The notes beneath the pieces were generated by a model, which made no database searches, was not told where the DNA came from, and was given only the letters and a program-made list of their open reading frames with translations. Source: JAHBTB01 sp964451255 (GTDB taxonomy: Bacteria; Armatimonadota; Fimbriimonadia; Fimbriimonadales; Fimbriimonadaceae). Taken from it: a DNA stretch of 64,000 bases. A program made the translations under genes and the position numbers. This document shows positions 1-8,791 of the stretch, piece after piece. The number at the start of each line of letters is the position of its first letter. Position 1 is the first letter of the stretch. Location: assembly GCA_964451255.1 (NCBI GenBank), contig CAYVHL010000001.1:1116001-1180000 (forward strand). Direction: 5' to 3'.

Positions 1-202
1 GCCACCTTTCTGAGCGTCCCGCCCGCAAAGGCGTTCGCGATGGCCTCCGCCGTCGCCAAGAAGATGGACGGGCCCAGCCCCTCAAGTTCGGTCCTCGCTT
101 GTAAGAATGCTGTTTTTGACCGGTTTTGCACCGGCGAGTGACAAACCTCGTGGGTTACCGGGCCACGCTAAGACGTCATATGACCGACGAGTAAAGGGAA
201 AC

Positions 203-1438
203 ATGCGGATCGTCAGGGACTTAGATCTGAACACACTGGCTGTGTCGCCTGACGCCACTTTCCAACAAGCCCTGGAGATGATGGTGGCGTCGGGCCAGAC
301 TGCGGCCGCCGTCATGGAGGGCCGCGAGTTCCGTGGTGTGGTGACGGTCGAGGCTGCGGTGCTCAGCGATGCGGACGCGCCCGTGTCGGAAGCGATGCAG
401 GGACGACGCCTTGACCTTGACCCGGAAGAACCTGTCAGGGCAGCGGCCAAGGCCTTTGTCGACAGCCAAAGCTCCGTCGCAGCGGTCTTTGAGAAGGGAA
501 AGTTCCTTGGGCTCCTCTCCCCTCTAGCCCTGCTTGTGGAACTCGGTCGGTCTTGGGATCCCATGACGGGCCTCAGTTGGAGCGACCTGCTGCGAGACTG
601 GGGCATCGAACAGCTGGAGGACGACCGCGAGATCACCGTCGTCCTTTTCGACATCGACGACTTTGGCAAGTTCAACAAGAAGCACGGGCATGTGGTAGGC
701 GACAAAGTGGTGTGCGCGGTCGCGGACTTACTGAAGCGGACGGTGGACCCTGCCCTCGACCTGCTGGTTCGTTATGCAGGGGACGAGTTCGTCGTCACCA
801 CGCTACGCAACCGTGGAGAGACTGAGGCGCTCGCCAGGAAGATCGCGGCCATCCCTGTGTCTGTGGCGGGGCTAACGGAAAGTGTCACAGTCTCGTTCGG
901 TGTTTCGGGTGGCAAGCGGGCTTCGAGGCCGGGACGCACCACTGAGGACTCACGGACTCACGCGCAGTCGACCTTGGACAACCTCATCAACCTCGCGAGC
1001 AAAGCGATGACCGTGAACAAGCTTGCCAAGAAGGCTGGGACGACGGCTCAATCGGAAGGTCAAGGAGGCATCCGCGTGAGCATTGAGAGCACGGAGCCGG
1101 TTGTCGCCACGGTCGAAGCCACCTCCAGCGGTCGGGGCGGAGTCGGAACCGCTTTCAAGGGCAAGGGCCCCCTTGCTATGGCGATCGCCCGTGCGACCGT
1201 AGAAGCCTTGACGGCGGACACAGACGCCCGGATCAGGGTGGACGATGTGTTCTTCCACCTTGGCGAAGACGACGGCAAACTGGTGACGATGGTCGGCAGG
1301 TGGGCGGTGGGGCTCGAAGAACGCTCGATTGGCGGAACCGTCGCCGTCGGCCCAGACGCAGACCTTTCAGTGGCCCTAGCCACAGCCGCCGCGTTGGAGC
1401 CTGTGATCGCGGCCGGAACCAAGACAAAGCGCGTGTGA
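203..1438 (+). CDS. CBS-domain diguanylate cyclase-like protein with an extra C-terminal domain
   Basis: Cytoplasmic signalling protein of 411 aa. Residues about 8-115 look like a CBS pair, which usually senses adenine nucleotides. A GGDEF domain follows, opening with DPMTGLS near residue 115 and carrying the catalytic signature as AGDEF (192-196). GGDEF enzymes make cyclic di-GMP from two GTP, and an alanine at the first signature position is compatible with activity. The RxxD product-inhibition site expected five residues upstream is not seen. The last 120 residues form a separate domain with a GKGPLAMAI stretch and a GGTVAVGPDADLSVALA segment; I do not recognise it with confidence. The ATG at 203 was chosen because AAAGGGA lies just upstream; an earlier in-frame start at 107 would add unlikely sequence. 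Confidence 0.85.
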   Translation: MRIVRDLDLNTLAVSPDATFQQALEMMVASGQTAAAVMEGREFRGVVTVEAAVLSDADAPVSEAMQGRRLDLDPEEPVRAAAKAFVDSQSSVAAVFEKGKFLGLLSPLALLVELGRSWDPMTGLSWSDLLRDWGIEQLEDDREITVVLFDIDDFGKFNKKHGHVVGDKVVCAVADLLKRTVDPALDLLVRYAGDEFVVTTLRNRGETEALARKIAAIPVSVAGLTESVTVSFGVSGGKRASRPGRTTEDSRTHAQSTLDNLINLASKAMTVNKLAKKAGTTAQSEGQGGIRVSIESTEPVVATVEATSSGRGGVGTAFKGKGPLAMAIARATVEALTADTDARIRVDDVFFHLGEDDGKLVTMVGRWAVGLEERSIGGTVAVGPDADLSVALATAAALEPVIAAGTKTKRV

Positions 1439-1493
1439 CCCGGCAATGGGTCCAGTTCGAGCAAGCGCCAGCCTGGCGTAGTATGAAGATGAC

Positions 1494-3149
1494 ATGGACT
1501 CGGAACCCCAAGACCGGGCGACCCTGCTGATCGACAGGCTGGAGGGCATGATCCCTGCCGGAGACGCCAAAGCCGCCAACACCCTGGCCGCTTTGCGCGA
1601 AGAGCTACTCCGCCAGCATGGCAACGACGCCGAGCGGGAGGCCCTACTCGCCAGGTACGAGGAGGCCTACCAGAAGCTGACCCAGCCGGCCAACCGCATC
1701 GGGGTCATGCTCAGGCACCTGGACGATGGAAACGTCTTGATCGTCTTTGGCGACACCGAGTACGTCGCCATAGTAGATCCGAGTCTTAACCCGGATATTC
1801 TGAAGCCAGGTGGGCGGGTGCGCTTGAACGACGCTTATGCGGTCGTGGGCACCATCGAAGAGAGCGAGACCGGCGCGCTCATCACCGTCGGCGACGTCCT
1901 TGCCGACGGCAGGTTGCGGGTCGGCAACGACAGTCCGGGCTCGCAAGGACGTCTGGTCGGACGCGCCGACACATTGGCAGGCCACACGATCAAAACCGGT
2001 GACGAAGTCCGCTTGGACGCTGCCGGCCGCATGGCGGTCGAGCACTTCGAGAGACAGGCTGCGAAAGACTACTTTGTCGAGGAGATACCGGAAACCCCTT
2101 GGGAGAAGGTCGGCGGCCAGCACGAGGCGATCCGCGTCATCCGGGAGACGATCGAGCACCCCTTGCTCTATCCGGAGATATACGAAAAGTTCGACAAGAA
2201 GCCAGTAAAGGGCATCCTGCTCTTCGGCCCCCCCGGCTGCGGCAAGACCTTGATCGGCAAGGCGACCGCCTACAATTTGGCCAAGGACTACAGCCGACGG
2301 CTGGGGAGGGAGGTCAAGGAGTGCTTCCTCCACATCAGCGGCCCAAAAGTGCTGAACATGTGGCTCGGCGAAACGGAGCGCATGGTGCGCGAGATCTTCG
2401 CCACCGCACGCGAGAAGGCCAAGGACGGGCAGCTCGTCGTCGTCTTCATTGACGAGGCGGAGTCCATCCTCCGAACCCGCTCCAGTGGACGGTGGCTCAA
2501 CATCAGCAACACGGTGGTGCCCCAGTTCTGCGCCGAAATGGACGGCCTGGTCGAGTTGGACAACGTCGTGCTCGTCATCACCTCCAACCGACCCGACTAC
2601 ATCGACCCGGCCATCTTGAGACCCGAACGCATCGACCGGAAGGTCAAGGTCGTGCGACCGGACAAAGAGTCCAGCAGGGAGATCCTCTCGATCTACTTGC
2701 ACGAACGACTGCCGATGGACCAAGCCCTTGTCAAGGAGCACGGCGGCGAAGAGTGCGCCCGAGCCTACTTGGTAGAGGGAACCCTCGAACACCTGTGGCG
2801 GGCGAACCGGCAAACTGAGTTCCTCAAGATCCAATTGCGCAACGGCACTTCGGAGACCTTGTATTGGCGCGACCTCGTGAGCGGGGCTTTGCTCAAGTCA
2901 GTGGTCGACCGGGCAAAGGACACGGCGATCCGACGGGCGATCTCCGAGCCGAAGGCGATCCACGGGCTGACGCTCGAAGACCTGCACACCGCGATCGAGG
3001 CGGAGTACCGGGAAAACGAGATCTTCCCCAAATCAGACGCCGCCGAGGACTGGCTGAAGCTCCTGGACTTCGAACCGGAAGCGGTGGCCAGCGTCAAACC
3101 GGTGAAGCCGAGCAAGAGCGAGTCCCTCGCTAGAAAAAGCGTTATTTAG
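1494..3149 (+). CDS. arc: ARC/Mpa-type proteasome-associated AAA ATPase
   Basis: Hexameric AAA unfoldase of the bacterial proteasome-ATPase family, 551 aa. A short N-terminal coiled coil (about 10-60) is followed by two OB-fold-like segments (about 65-190). A single AAA module then has Walker A GPPGCGKT at 245-252, Walker B ending in FIDEAES (D320, E321) and the Sensor-1 stretch VLVITSNRPDYID. In Actinobacteria, ARC/Mpa feeds pupylated proteins to the 20S core and docks through a C-terminal GQYL-type tail. Here the protein ends in KSVI, so that docking motif is absent. No pup, dop, pafA or prcBA gene lies within the window. It sits 55 bp after the GGDEF gene and converges with the next gene. 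The ATG at 1494 is the first in frame. Confidence 0.88.
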   Translation: MDSEPQDRATLLIDRLEGMIPAGDAKAANTLAALREELLRQHGNDAEREALLARYEEAYQKLTQPANRIGVMLRHLDDGNVLIVFGDTEYVAIVDPSLNPDILKPGGRVRLNDAYAVVGTIEESETGALITVGDVLADGRLRVGNDSPGSQGRLVGRADTLAGHTIKTGDEVRLDAAGRMAVEHFERQAAKDYFVEEIPETPWEKVGGQHEAIRVIRETIEHPLLYPEIYEKFDKKPVKGILLFGPPGCGKTLIGKATAYNLAKDYSRRLGREVKECFLHISGPKVLNMWLGETERMVREIFATAREKAKDGQLVVVFIDEAESILRTRSSGRWLNISNTVVPQFCAEMDGLVELDNVVLVITSNRPDYIDPAILRPERIDRKVKVVRPDKESSREILSIYLHERLPMDQALVKEHGGEECARAYLVEGTLEHLWRANRQTEFLKIQLRNGTSETLYWRDLVSGALLKSVVDRAKDTAIRRAISEPKAIHGLTLEDLHTAIEAEYRENEIFPKSDAAEDWLKLLDFEPEAVASVKPVKPSKSESLARKSVI

Positions 3150-3158
3150 GAGCAGCGA

Positions 3159-5117
3159 CTACAGGCGGACAGGAAAGACCGCCTTGAGAATGAGCGTCTT
3201 CTTGAACTCGGTGGCGTTGGGGTCGCCGAGGATCACGAAGAACTCGTTGCCACGCTTCCCGCTCATGCGGTAGCTGAGGTACCAGTTCCAGTCGTTCCCA
3301 TTGTTCACGAGCCGGCCTCCAAACGCCTCATACCTGCCAACGTCATAGTTGGCAGACAAAATGACTTGGCGTTGGAACCCGTCGTAATCCACGAACTGGG
3401 TGCGCAACCCGACCTGGGCACGCCGCAGCGGCCGATAGTTGACTTGGACACCGGCCTGCCGGTACGGGATACCCTGGAATCTGCCCCACGAGTAGCTCAC
3501 TCGCGCGTTCCGATAGGTGTTGGAGACGGGGTACTGCGAAGACACGGACACCAAATGGTCGTCGAAGTCTTCAAACCGAGCGGCGGTAGCCCCCAGATTG
3601 ATGCCGACGTCGTTGCGAAGCTGGAGTTCCTGCTGCAGGTTGATCTCCCGCCGGTACGGCCTGTTGTCGAAATGCCAATAGTCAACTCCGAACATAGAAA
3701 TCTCGTACTGGCGCACCGGCCCACTCTTAGGTTGGCTTTGGATTGAGAGGTTGCCGTTAAAGCCGCGCAAGTCCTGTTCCGGCGAGAAGCCAAGGGTCGG
3801 GTTGAAGGCTGGTGTGACCTGGGTTAGTTCGAAACCGCCGGTGAACGCCCCGCTCATTCGAAATATGCCGGCGTTGACCCGAGAGCCCGTCTTGGTCACT
3901 TGGTCGTTGGTGCCTTCGAACCCGACGTAAGCGTCCCAGTCTCCGACGCGTTGGTCGTAAAACATATGGACGGCGTCATTCTCCATGCCCCTGATCCCGT
4001 TGTGGGCCACGCCGACATCCAGCGTCCGGGCCCCGTCGAACCGATGGCTCATTGAACCGGCAAACGTCATTTGGTTGCCGAAGTCGAGTGTCGAGACGAC
4101 GTCAAGCTGAGTGTTGCCACCGACCTGGCCATAGGCGTTGACGCCCACGTCAAAGTCCGCGATCCGTTGGGGAGTGTATATCCGATGGTCGAAACCAAAG
4201 CTCCGGTATCGGCTCCCTTCCTGAAAGAACGGGCGGGCATCGTCCGCTAGCCGCTCGAAGTAGCTATGGTCCAACGAGAGGATGTTGTTCTCGATGTTCC
4301 GGAAATCTGGGTTGACGGTGCCAACGACCGTGAAATTGTCGCCGACTTCACTTTTGAAATCCAGCCCGGCGTTGGTGATCCGGCGGCTGTGCTCGTCTAT
4401 GCCGAAGTATGTATACGGCAACATCTTTACGGATCTGTCCTTCTGGACATTGGGGATCTCGATGCCTGCCCAGATCGGAAAGTTGCGGAAATCGTTCTTG
4501 GTGATCGTCCATTCGTACGTGTTAGTCAGCTTACTTTGATACCAAAGGACATTGAAGAGGATGTCGTGACGGCCTGACGCCGGGCGACTGACCAACGCCC
4601 AGGGGATGCGCGCTTCGACCTGCCACCCGTCCTTGGTGACCTTGCCGACGCAGTCGAACTGCCCGAGCCACTCCGTCTTTGCGGCCCTGCCTCCTGAAAG
4701 GCGCAGGTTGGTCGCCCCCTGGGGGTTCATGCGGAACTGATCACCGTCTTGACCAGATCCGACAGCGTCGATGAACAAAGAAAAGGAGTCGTTCCCACTC
4801 AGGTCAACGTTCTGCCGATACTCGTCGAGCACCAACCGCTTAGGATCGGTGGTCGCTCGGGCGGCAAAGTAAATGAACTTCTCGTCGTAGGCCACCCAAA
4901 ACTCACCCTTGTCTTTGCTTGGGATGTAGGTGTCCATGTCGGCGAAATCCTCGCCGTGGCCCTGTGCCGACCATTCGCCGTCGGCGAGTTCGCCGTCGAT
5001 CTTGGGGGGGACGCTGACCTTGACACCGGGCAAACGCGGTACCTGGCCACCTCCATCGGCAATGGCGACCGCGGCGGTGACGCAAGCAAGGGTTCCCAAA
5101 CAAAGCAATCGAAACAT
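3159..5117 (-). CDS. DUF5916-type outer-membrane protein with CBM9-like N-terminal domain
   Basis: Secreted 652-aa protein. The ATG at 5117 gives a good signal peptide (MFRLLCLGTLACVTAAVAIA). Residues about 30-220 resemble the family 9 carbohydrate-binding-like domain that starts DUF5916 proteins, with KIDGELADGEW and GNDSFSLFID motifs. The remaining 430 residues alternate polar and aromatic residues like a transmembrane beta-barrel and end in LKAVFPVRL. Members are found in the outer membrane of many Gram-negative phyla, and their substrate is generally unknown. The reading frame runs further upstream to 5219, but that extension would destroy the signal peptide. It converges with the ARC gene, leaving 9 bp between stops. 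Confidence 0.82.
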   Translation of the reverse strand: MFRLLCLGTLACVTAAVAIADGGGQVPRLPGVKVSVPPKIDGELADGEWSAQGHGEDFADMDTYIPSKDKGEFWVAYDEKFIYFAARATTDPKRLVLDEYRQNVDLSGNDSFSLFIDAVGSGQDGDQFRMNPQGATNLRLSGGRAAKTEWLGQFDCVGKVTKDGWQVEARIPWALVSRPASGRHDILFNVLWYQSKLTNTYEWTITKNDFRNFPIWAGIEIPNVQKDRSVKMLPYTYFGIDEHSRRITNAGLDFKSEVGDNFTVVGTVNPDFRNIENNILSLDHSYFERLADDARPFFQEGSRYRSFGFDHRIYTPQRIADFDVGVNAYGQVGGNTQLDVVSTLDFGNQMTFAGSMSHRFDGARTLDVGVAHNGIRGMENDAVHMFYDQRVGDWDAYVGFEGTNDQVTKTGSRVNAGIFRMSGAFTGGFELTQVTPAFNPTLGFSPEQDLRGFNGNLSIQSQPKSGPVRQYEISMFGVDYWHFDNRPYRREINLQQELQLRNDVGINLGATAARFEDFDDHLVSVSSQYPVSNTYRNARVSYSWGRFQGIPYRQAGVQVNYRPLRRAQVGLRTQFVDYDGFQRQVILSANYDVGRYEAFGGRLVNNGNDWNWYLSYRMSGKRGNEFFVILGDPNATEFKKTLILKAVFPVRL

Positions 5118-5272
5118 GGCGGTCTTTACGGTTTCGCGAGGCAAGAGGGTTCCAAGGTCGCCAATCGGATTCGTGATGGTACCAGAAGGGTCACCTTCGA
5201 TTTTTCTTTCCAAGCTCAAGTGACGGCGACGAACAGGCCCGGGTCGGAAGACTGGCGCTGTCCACCAGGACC

Positions 5273-5301
5273 TTTAGAGTGGCAAGCAGTACGACTATAA
5301 T
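5273..5301 (+). promoter_or_regulatory. Sigma-70-type promoter upstream of the small ORF and secA
   Basis: TTTAGA (5273-5278), a 17-nt spacer and a perfect TATAAT (5296-5301). Transcription would start near 5308, giving a 12-nt leader to the small ORF at 5320 and reading on into secA. Confidence 0.65.
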
Positions 5302-5319
5302 TCCCATGACTGTCGGCAT

Positions 5320-5646
5320 ATGCTCAACTGGTTCCCCGCCCTTCTCCTACTGCTGATGCACGGCGCGGCCGCCCCCGACGGGGTGGTGCGAGACGCGCGT
5401 CTGCCGTTCGGCACGGCGGCCTTTGTCCAGTCCGCGGCCAGACACGACCCCAACGGACGCGCCTTGTCGGCGACCCTCCGGTTGATAGCCCAGTACGCCG
5501 CACGGGTCGAGCAGCCCTTGTCCGACGCCGTCAGTTGCCCGGACGCGTTGTCGTTTCCGGCTCTGACGCACCCTTCGGACGAGACGCTCCCCTGTGCTGC
5601 CCTCAAGGCGTCCGATCGGACACGTGACGGCCCGTCCATCGTCTGA
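5320..5646 (+). CDS. Small secreted protein or leader peptide upstream of secA
   Basis: 108-aa ORF with a strongly hydrophobic N-terminus (MLNWFPALLLLLMHGAAA) that reads as a signal peptide or membrane anchor. No family is recognised for the rest. Codon third positions are GC-rich like neighbouring genes, which supports real coding. It lies 12 nt downstream of the predicted transcription start and 76 nt before secA, so both probably share an mRNA. The C-terminus ends SDRTRDGPSIV, faintly like the R-x-G-P ends of translational-arrest peptides. A role as a secretion monitor is inference. Alternatives are an ordinary small exported protein or a chance ORF. The stretch 5118-5319 holds only promoter sequence. 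Confidence 0.55.
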   Translation: MLNWFPALLLLLMHGAAAPDGVVRDARLPFGTAAFVQSAARHDPNGRALSATLRLIAQYAARVEQPLSDAVSCPDALSFPALTHPSDETLPCAALKASDRTRDGPSIV

Positions 5647-5659
5647 CCCCTCTTCATTC

Positions 5660-5696
5660 CGGCCACGTCGACCCCTTCCGACGGGTTTCCGGGCCG
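5660..5696 (+). promoter_or_regulatory. Nested hairpin in the gap before secA
   Basis: CGGCC (5660-5664) pairs with GGCCG (5692-5696). Inside it, CGTCG (5666-5670) pairs with CGACG (5679-5683). The structure fills the gap between the small ORF and secA, which has no clear Shine-Dalgarno sequence. A five-codon mini-ORF (5709-5726) ends in a TGA that overlaps the secA ATG. Confidence 0.4.
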
Positions 5697-5722
5697 CATG
5701 ACCAGACGATGCGACACCACTC

Positions 5723-8700
5723 ATGATCCAATTTCTCAAAAAGCTATTCGACACCAGCGACCGCGATGTCCAGGCTATCAAGCCGACCATTGAACAGATC
5801 AACGCCCTCGAACCTCGGTTCCAGGAGATGTCTGACGAGGTCATCCGATCCACGACCCAAAACTTCAAGACCGCCCTGGAGGGCGGTGCGACCCTAGACC
5901 AGATCCTTCCCGAAGTCTTTGCCGCCGTCCGGGAGGCCAGCAGACGCACACTCGGCATGCGGCAGTTCGACGTGCAACTCGTCGGCGGCATCGTGCTGCA
6001 CCACGGGCGCATCGCGGAGATGCGCACGGGTGAAGGAAAGACGCTCGTCGCCGTTGCCCCGATGGTGCTGAACGCCCTCAGCGGAAAAGGCTCCCACCTG
6101 GTCACAGTCAACGACTACCTTGCCCGCCGCGACGCAGTGTGGATGGGGCCGATCTACCACTTCCTGGGCCTCACCGTCGGCGTCGTCCAGGGTCAGGGGG
6201 AAGACAGCGACGAACTGGGCGGCAGTTATGTCTACGACCCCGGTTACGAGCACGAAGACCCGCGCTACACCCACCTGCGGCCTTGTAGCAGACGCGAGTC
6301 CTACGAGCAGGACATCACCTACGGCACCAACCACGAATTTGGGTTCGACTACCTGCGGGACAACATGGCCTTCGAAGTCGACCAGCTTTCGATGCGCGAG
6401 CTGAACTACGCGCTCATCGACGAGGTCGACTCGATCCTTGTCGACGAAGCGCGGACGCCGCACATCATCAGCGGCCCCTCTATGGAGGACGTCAGCGTCT
6501 ACAAGGAGATCGACGTAATCGTCCGCGAGATGAAGATCGAAGAGCACTTCACCGCGGACAAGAAGAACCACAGCGCCAGCTTCACCGAAGAGGGCATGGA
6601 CTACTTGGAGCAGGCGCTTGGCATCGACAACATCGCCAACGACCCTCGCATGTTCCACCACGCGGGCGCGGCGATCAAAGCATACGGGCTGTTCGACAAA
6701 GACGTCCATTACGTCGTCCGGAACGAAGAGGTCGTGATCGTCGACGAGAACACCGGCCGCTTGATGTTCGGCCGACGGTTCAGCGACGGCCTACACCAGG
6801 CTTTGGAGGCCAAGGAGCGCGTCCCCGTCCAAAGGGAGAGCCAGACGATCGCCGTCATCACCTTCCAAAACCTGTTCCGGATGTACAACAAGCTTTCCGG
6901 CATGACGGGCACGGCCAAGACCGAGGAAGACGAGTTCCGGAAGATCTACGGCCTGGACGTCGTCGCCATCCCGACGAACCGCCCCATGGTCCGCCGGGAC
7001 CAGGAGGACCTTGTCTACAAGGGCCTCGACTCCAAGTTCAGGGGCATCGGCCGCGAAATCCTAAGGCTCTACGCCAAGCAACAGCCGGTCCTGGTCGGCA
7101 CGCGCTCCATCGAGATGACGGAGACGGTCTCCAGTAGGCTCCAGCCGGAGTCCCTCCAAAAGCTCCTGCTCGCCGACCTTCTATTGGACAAGTACACGAA
7201 CGACAAGGCGTTTCCGAAGTCGGCGAAGAAGGACGCGGAGGCCACGTTTGTGACGAGCATCGACGAACTCCCGATGGCCCAGCTCAAGGATACGATGCGC
7301 GCCGCCGACCTTCCCGCCGACCCGCGTGGAGACGAGGTGACCGACTGGTTCTTGGACAAGAACGGACTGACAGAACAGGAGAACAAGGACCGCCTGATCG
7401 AAGCGATCGAGCACGGCGTGCCCCACAACGTCCTGAACGCTAAGTACCACGAAAAGGAAGCCTTGATCATCAGCGAGGCCGGGCGCAAGGGCGCGGTCAC
7501 CATCGCCACGAACATGGCCGGACGAGGCGTCGACATCTTGCTTGGCGGCCGCGTCGAAGACGAACTGGTCACGCTCGCCCGGAAACAGGAGCTTGAGGAC
7601 GGGGGCCTGGCCAGCGAATACGCGGACACGTTCATGAGCTTTCGTCGTGGCGGACGCGAACGCGCCGCCCCGCCGTTGCCCCTGGATGACACCGAACGCC
7701 GAGAACGGGCGGAGGAAGTCCGCGCCCTGGGAGGCCTCTACATCCTTGGAACGGAACGACACGAGAGCCGCCGCATCGACAACCAGTTGCGCGGCCGCGC
7801 GGGTCGACAGGGCGACCCGGGCGAATCCCGGTTCTTCGTCTCCCTTGAAGACCAGCTATGGAAGATCTTCAACGCCAAGATGCTGGAGAATCCGGTCCTC
7901 AAGGCGTGGCCCGCGCAGGAAGAGGTTCGAGCGAAGTTCATCTCGAACATGATCCTGAAAACCCAGGAGAGGATCGAGAACCACTTCTTCGAGGCCAGAA
8001 AGCACGTCCTGGAGTACGACGACGTCCTGAACAGCCAGCGCGAGCACATCTACGGCATGCGCCGCGAGGTGCTTCTGGGAGAGTCGTCACGGGCCGAACT
8101 GCGCAAAGGCGTGACCGAGGTCGTCCACGAGATCGTACAAAGCGGCTGGTTCCAGGACGAGGAAGGGGCAGGCTACGCTTCCGACGAGGTCTATGAGAAG
8201 CTCAACAACCTGTTCCCGCTGGTCGACCACGCCACGCTCAGCGAATTTGAGGAGGTCGAGCCCGGCGAGCAACTCGTCAACTATGCGACCGAGACGGCCC
8301 TCAAAGCATACGATCAGAAAGTCGAGGCCTATGGCGAGGACGTCATGCAACGTCTTGAGCAGCACGTGATGCTCCGGGCGGTGAACGACCGGTGGATGGA
8401 ACATCTACAGACCATTGATTACATCCGCGAAGGCATCGGCCTGCGAGGCTACGGCCAGGTCGACCCACTGGTGGCCTATAAAAAGGAGACCTACGACCTC
8501 TTCCAACACACGCTGCGTGCGATCCGCGACCAAGCGGTCAACATGCTCTTCCAGGCCCAGATCAGGTTCGAGGACCCCGTGCAACAGGGCGAGGAGCCGA
8601 TGGCGATGATGCGGATGGAGGACGACGCCCAACCGGCAGACACTGCCGCGGACGGGGCCGTGCCGAAGGACTTCGACGTCAGCAAGGTCGATTGGAAGGT

Positions 8701-8791
8701 GGTCGGCAGGAACGAGCCTTGTCCCTGCGGCAGCGGCAAGAAGTTCAAGGCCTGCCACTACTCGACCGTACGGTCGATGGGCCTCATCTAG
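5723..8791 (+). CDS. secA: Protein translocase subunit SecA
   Basis: Motor ATPase that pushes unfolded preproteins through SecYEG, 1022 aa. Visible are the Walker A segment TGEGKT (GEGKT at 103-107), the DEVDSILVDEARTP DEAD-box region, the ATNMAGRGVDI and LRGRAGRQGDPG helicase motifs, and a C-terminal zinc/SecB-binding motif with C1000, C1002, C1011 and H1012. It is longer than the roughly 900-residue E. coli protein. An extra segment of about 85 residues (about 475-560) interrupts the second nucleotide-binding fold before PHNVLNAKYHE, and another follows about residue 625. No ribosome-binding site precedes the ATG, so expression may depend on coupling to upstream sequence. Confidence 0.97.
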   Translation: MIQFLKKLFDTSDRDVQAIKPTIEQINALEPRFQEMSDEVIRSTTQNFKTALEGGATLDQILPEVFAAVREASRRTLGMRQFDVQLVGGIVLHHGRIAEMRTGEGKTLVAVAPMVLNALSGKGSHLVTVNDYLARRDAVWMGPIYHFLGLTVGVVQGQGEDSDELGGSYVYDPGYEHEDPRYTHLRPCSRRESYEQDITYGTNHEFGFDYLRDNMAFEVDQLSMRELNYALIDEVDSILVDEARTPHIISGPSMEDVSVYKEIDVIVREMKIEEHFTADKKNHSASFTEEGMDYLEQALGIDNIANDPRMFHHAGAAIKAYGLFDKDVHYVVRNEEVVIVDENTGRLMFGRRFSDGLHQALEAKERVPVQRESQTIAVITFQNLFRMYNKLSGMTGTAKTEEDEFRKIYGLDVVAIPTNRPMVRRDQEDLVYKGLDSKFRGIGREILRLYAKQQPVLVGTRSIEMTETVSSRLQPESLQKLLLADLLLDKYTNDKAFPKSAKKDAEATFVTSIDELPMAQLKDTMRAADLPADPRGDEVTDWFLDKNGLTEQENKDRLIEAIEHGVPHNVLNAKYHEKEALIISEAGRKGAVTIATNMAGRGVDILLGGRVEDELVTLARKQELEDGGLASEYADTFMSFRRGGRERAAPPLPLDDTERRERAEEVRALGGLYILGTERHESRRIDNQLRGRAGRQGDPGESRFFVSLEDQLWKIFNAKMLENPVLKAWPAQEEVRAKFISNMILKTQERIENHFFEARKHVLEYDDVLNSQREHIYGMRREVLLGESSRAELRKGVTEVVHEIVQSGWFQDEEGAGYASDEVYEKLNNLFPLVDHATLSEFEEVEPGEQLVNYATETALKAYDQKVEAYGEDVMQRLEQHVMLRAVNDRWMEHLQTIDYIREGIGLRGYGQVDPLVAYKKETYDLFQHTLRAIRDQAVNMLFQAQIRFEDPVQQGEEPMAMMRMEDDAQPADTAADGAVPKDFDVSKVDWKVVGRNEPCPCGSGKKFKACHYSTVRSMGLI

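Noticed and set aside
1..141. Possible partial gene at the left edge: a minus-strand frame from a GTG at 131 reads like protein (GLGPSIFLATAEAIANAFAGG), and a plus-strand frame is open to a TGA at 141.
   Set aside because: Both frames share the same GC-rich third positions, the minus start has no promoter or ribosome-binding site, and too little is visible to choose.
1644..2834. 396-codon minus-strand ORF opposite the ARC gene.
   Set aside because: It is the antisense shadow of a clearly recognisable AAA ATPase and carries no family motif; long antisense frames are common in GC-rich DNA.
3128..3147. CGCT-N6-AGCG hairpin followed by TTATTT at the end of the ARC gene.
   Set aside because: Only a 4-bp stem inside coding sequence; too weak to call a terminator.
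5130..5185. Sigma-54 -24/-12 promoter upstream of the DUF5916 gene (TTGG...TTGC pattern).
   Set aside because: The GG to GC spacing is 9 rather than 10 bp, so it does not meet the consensus.
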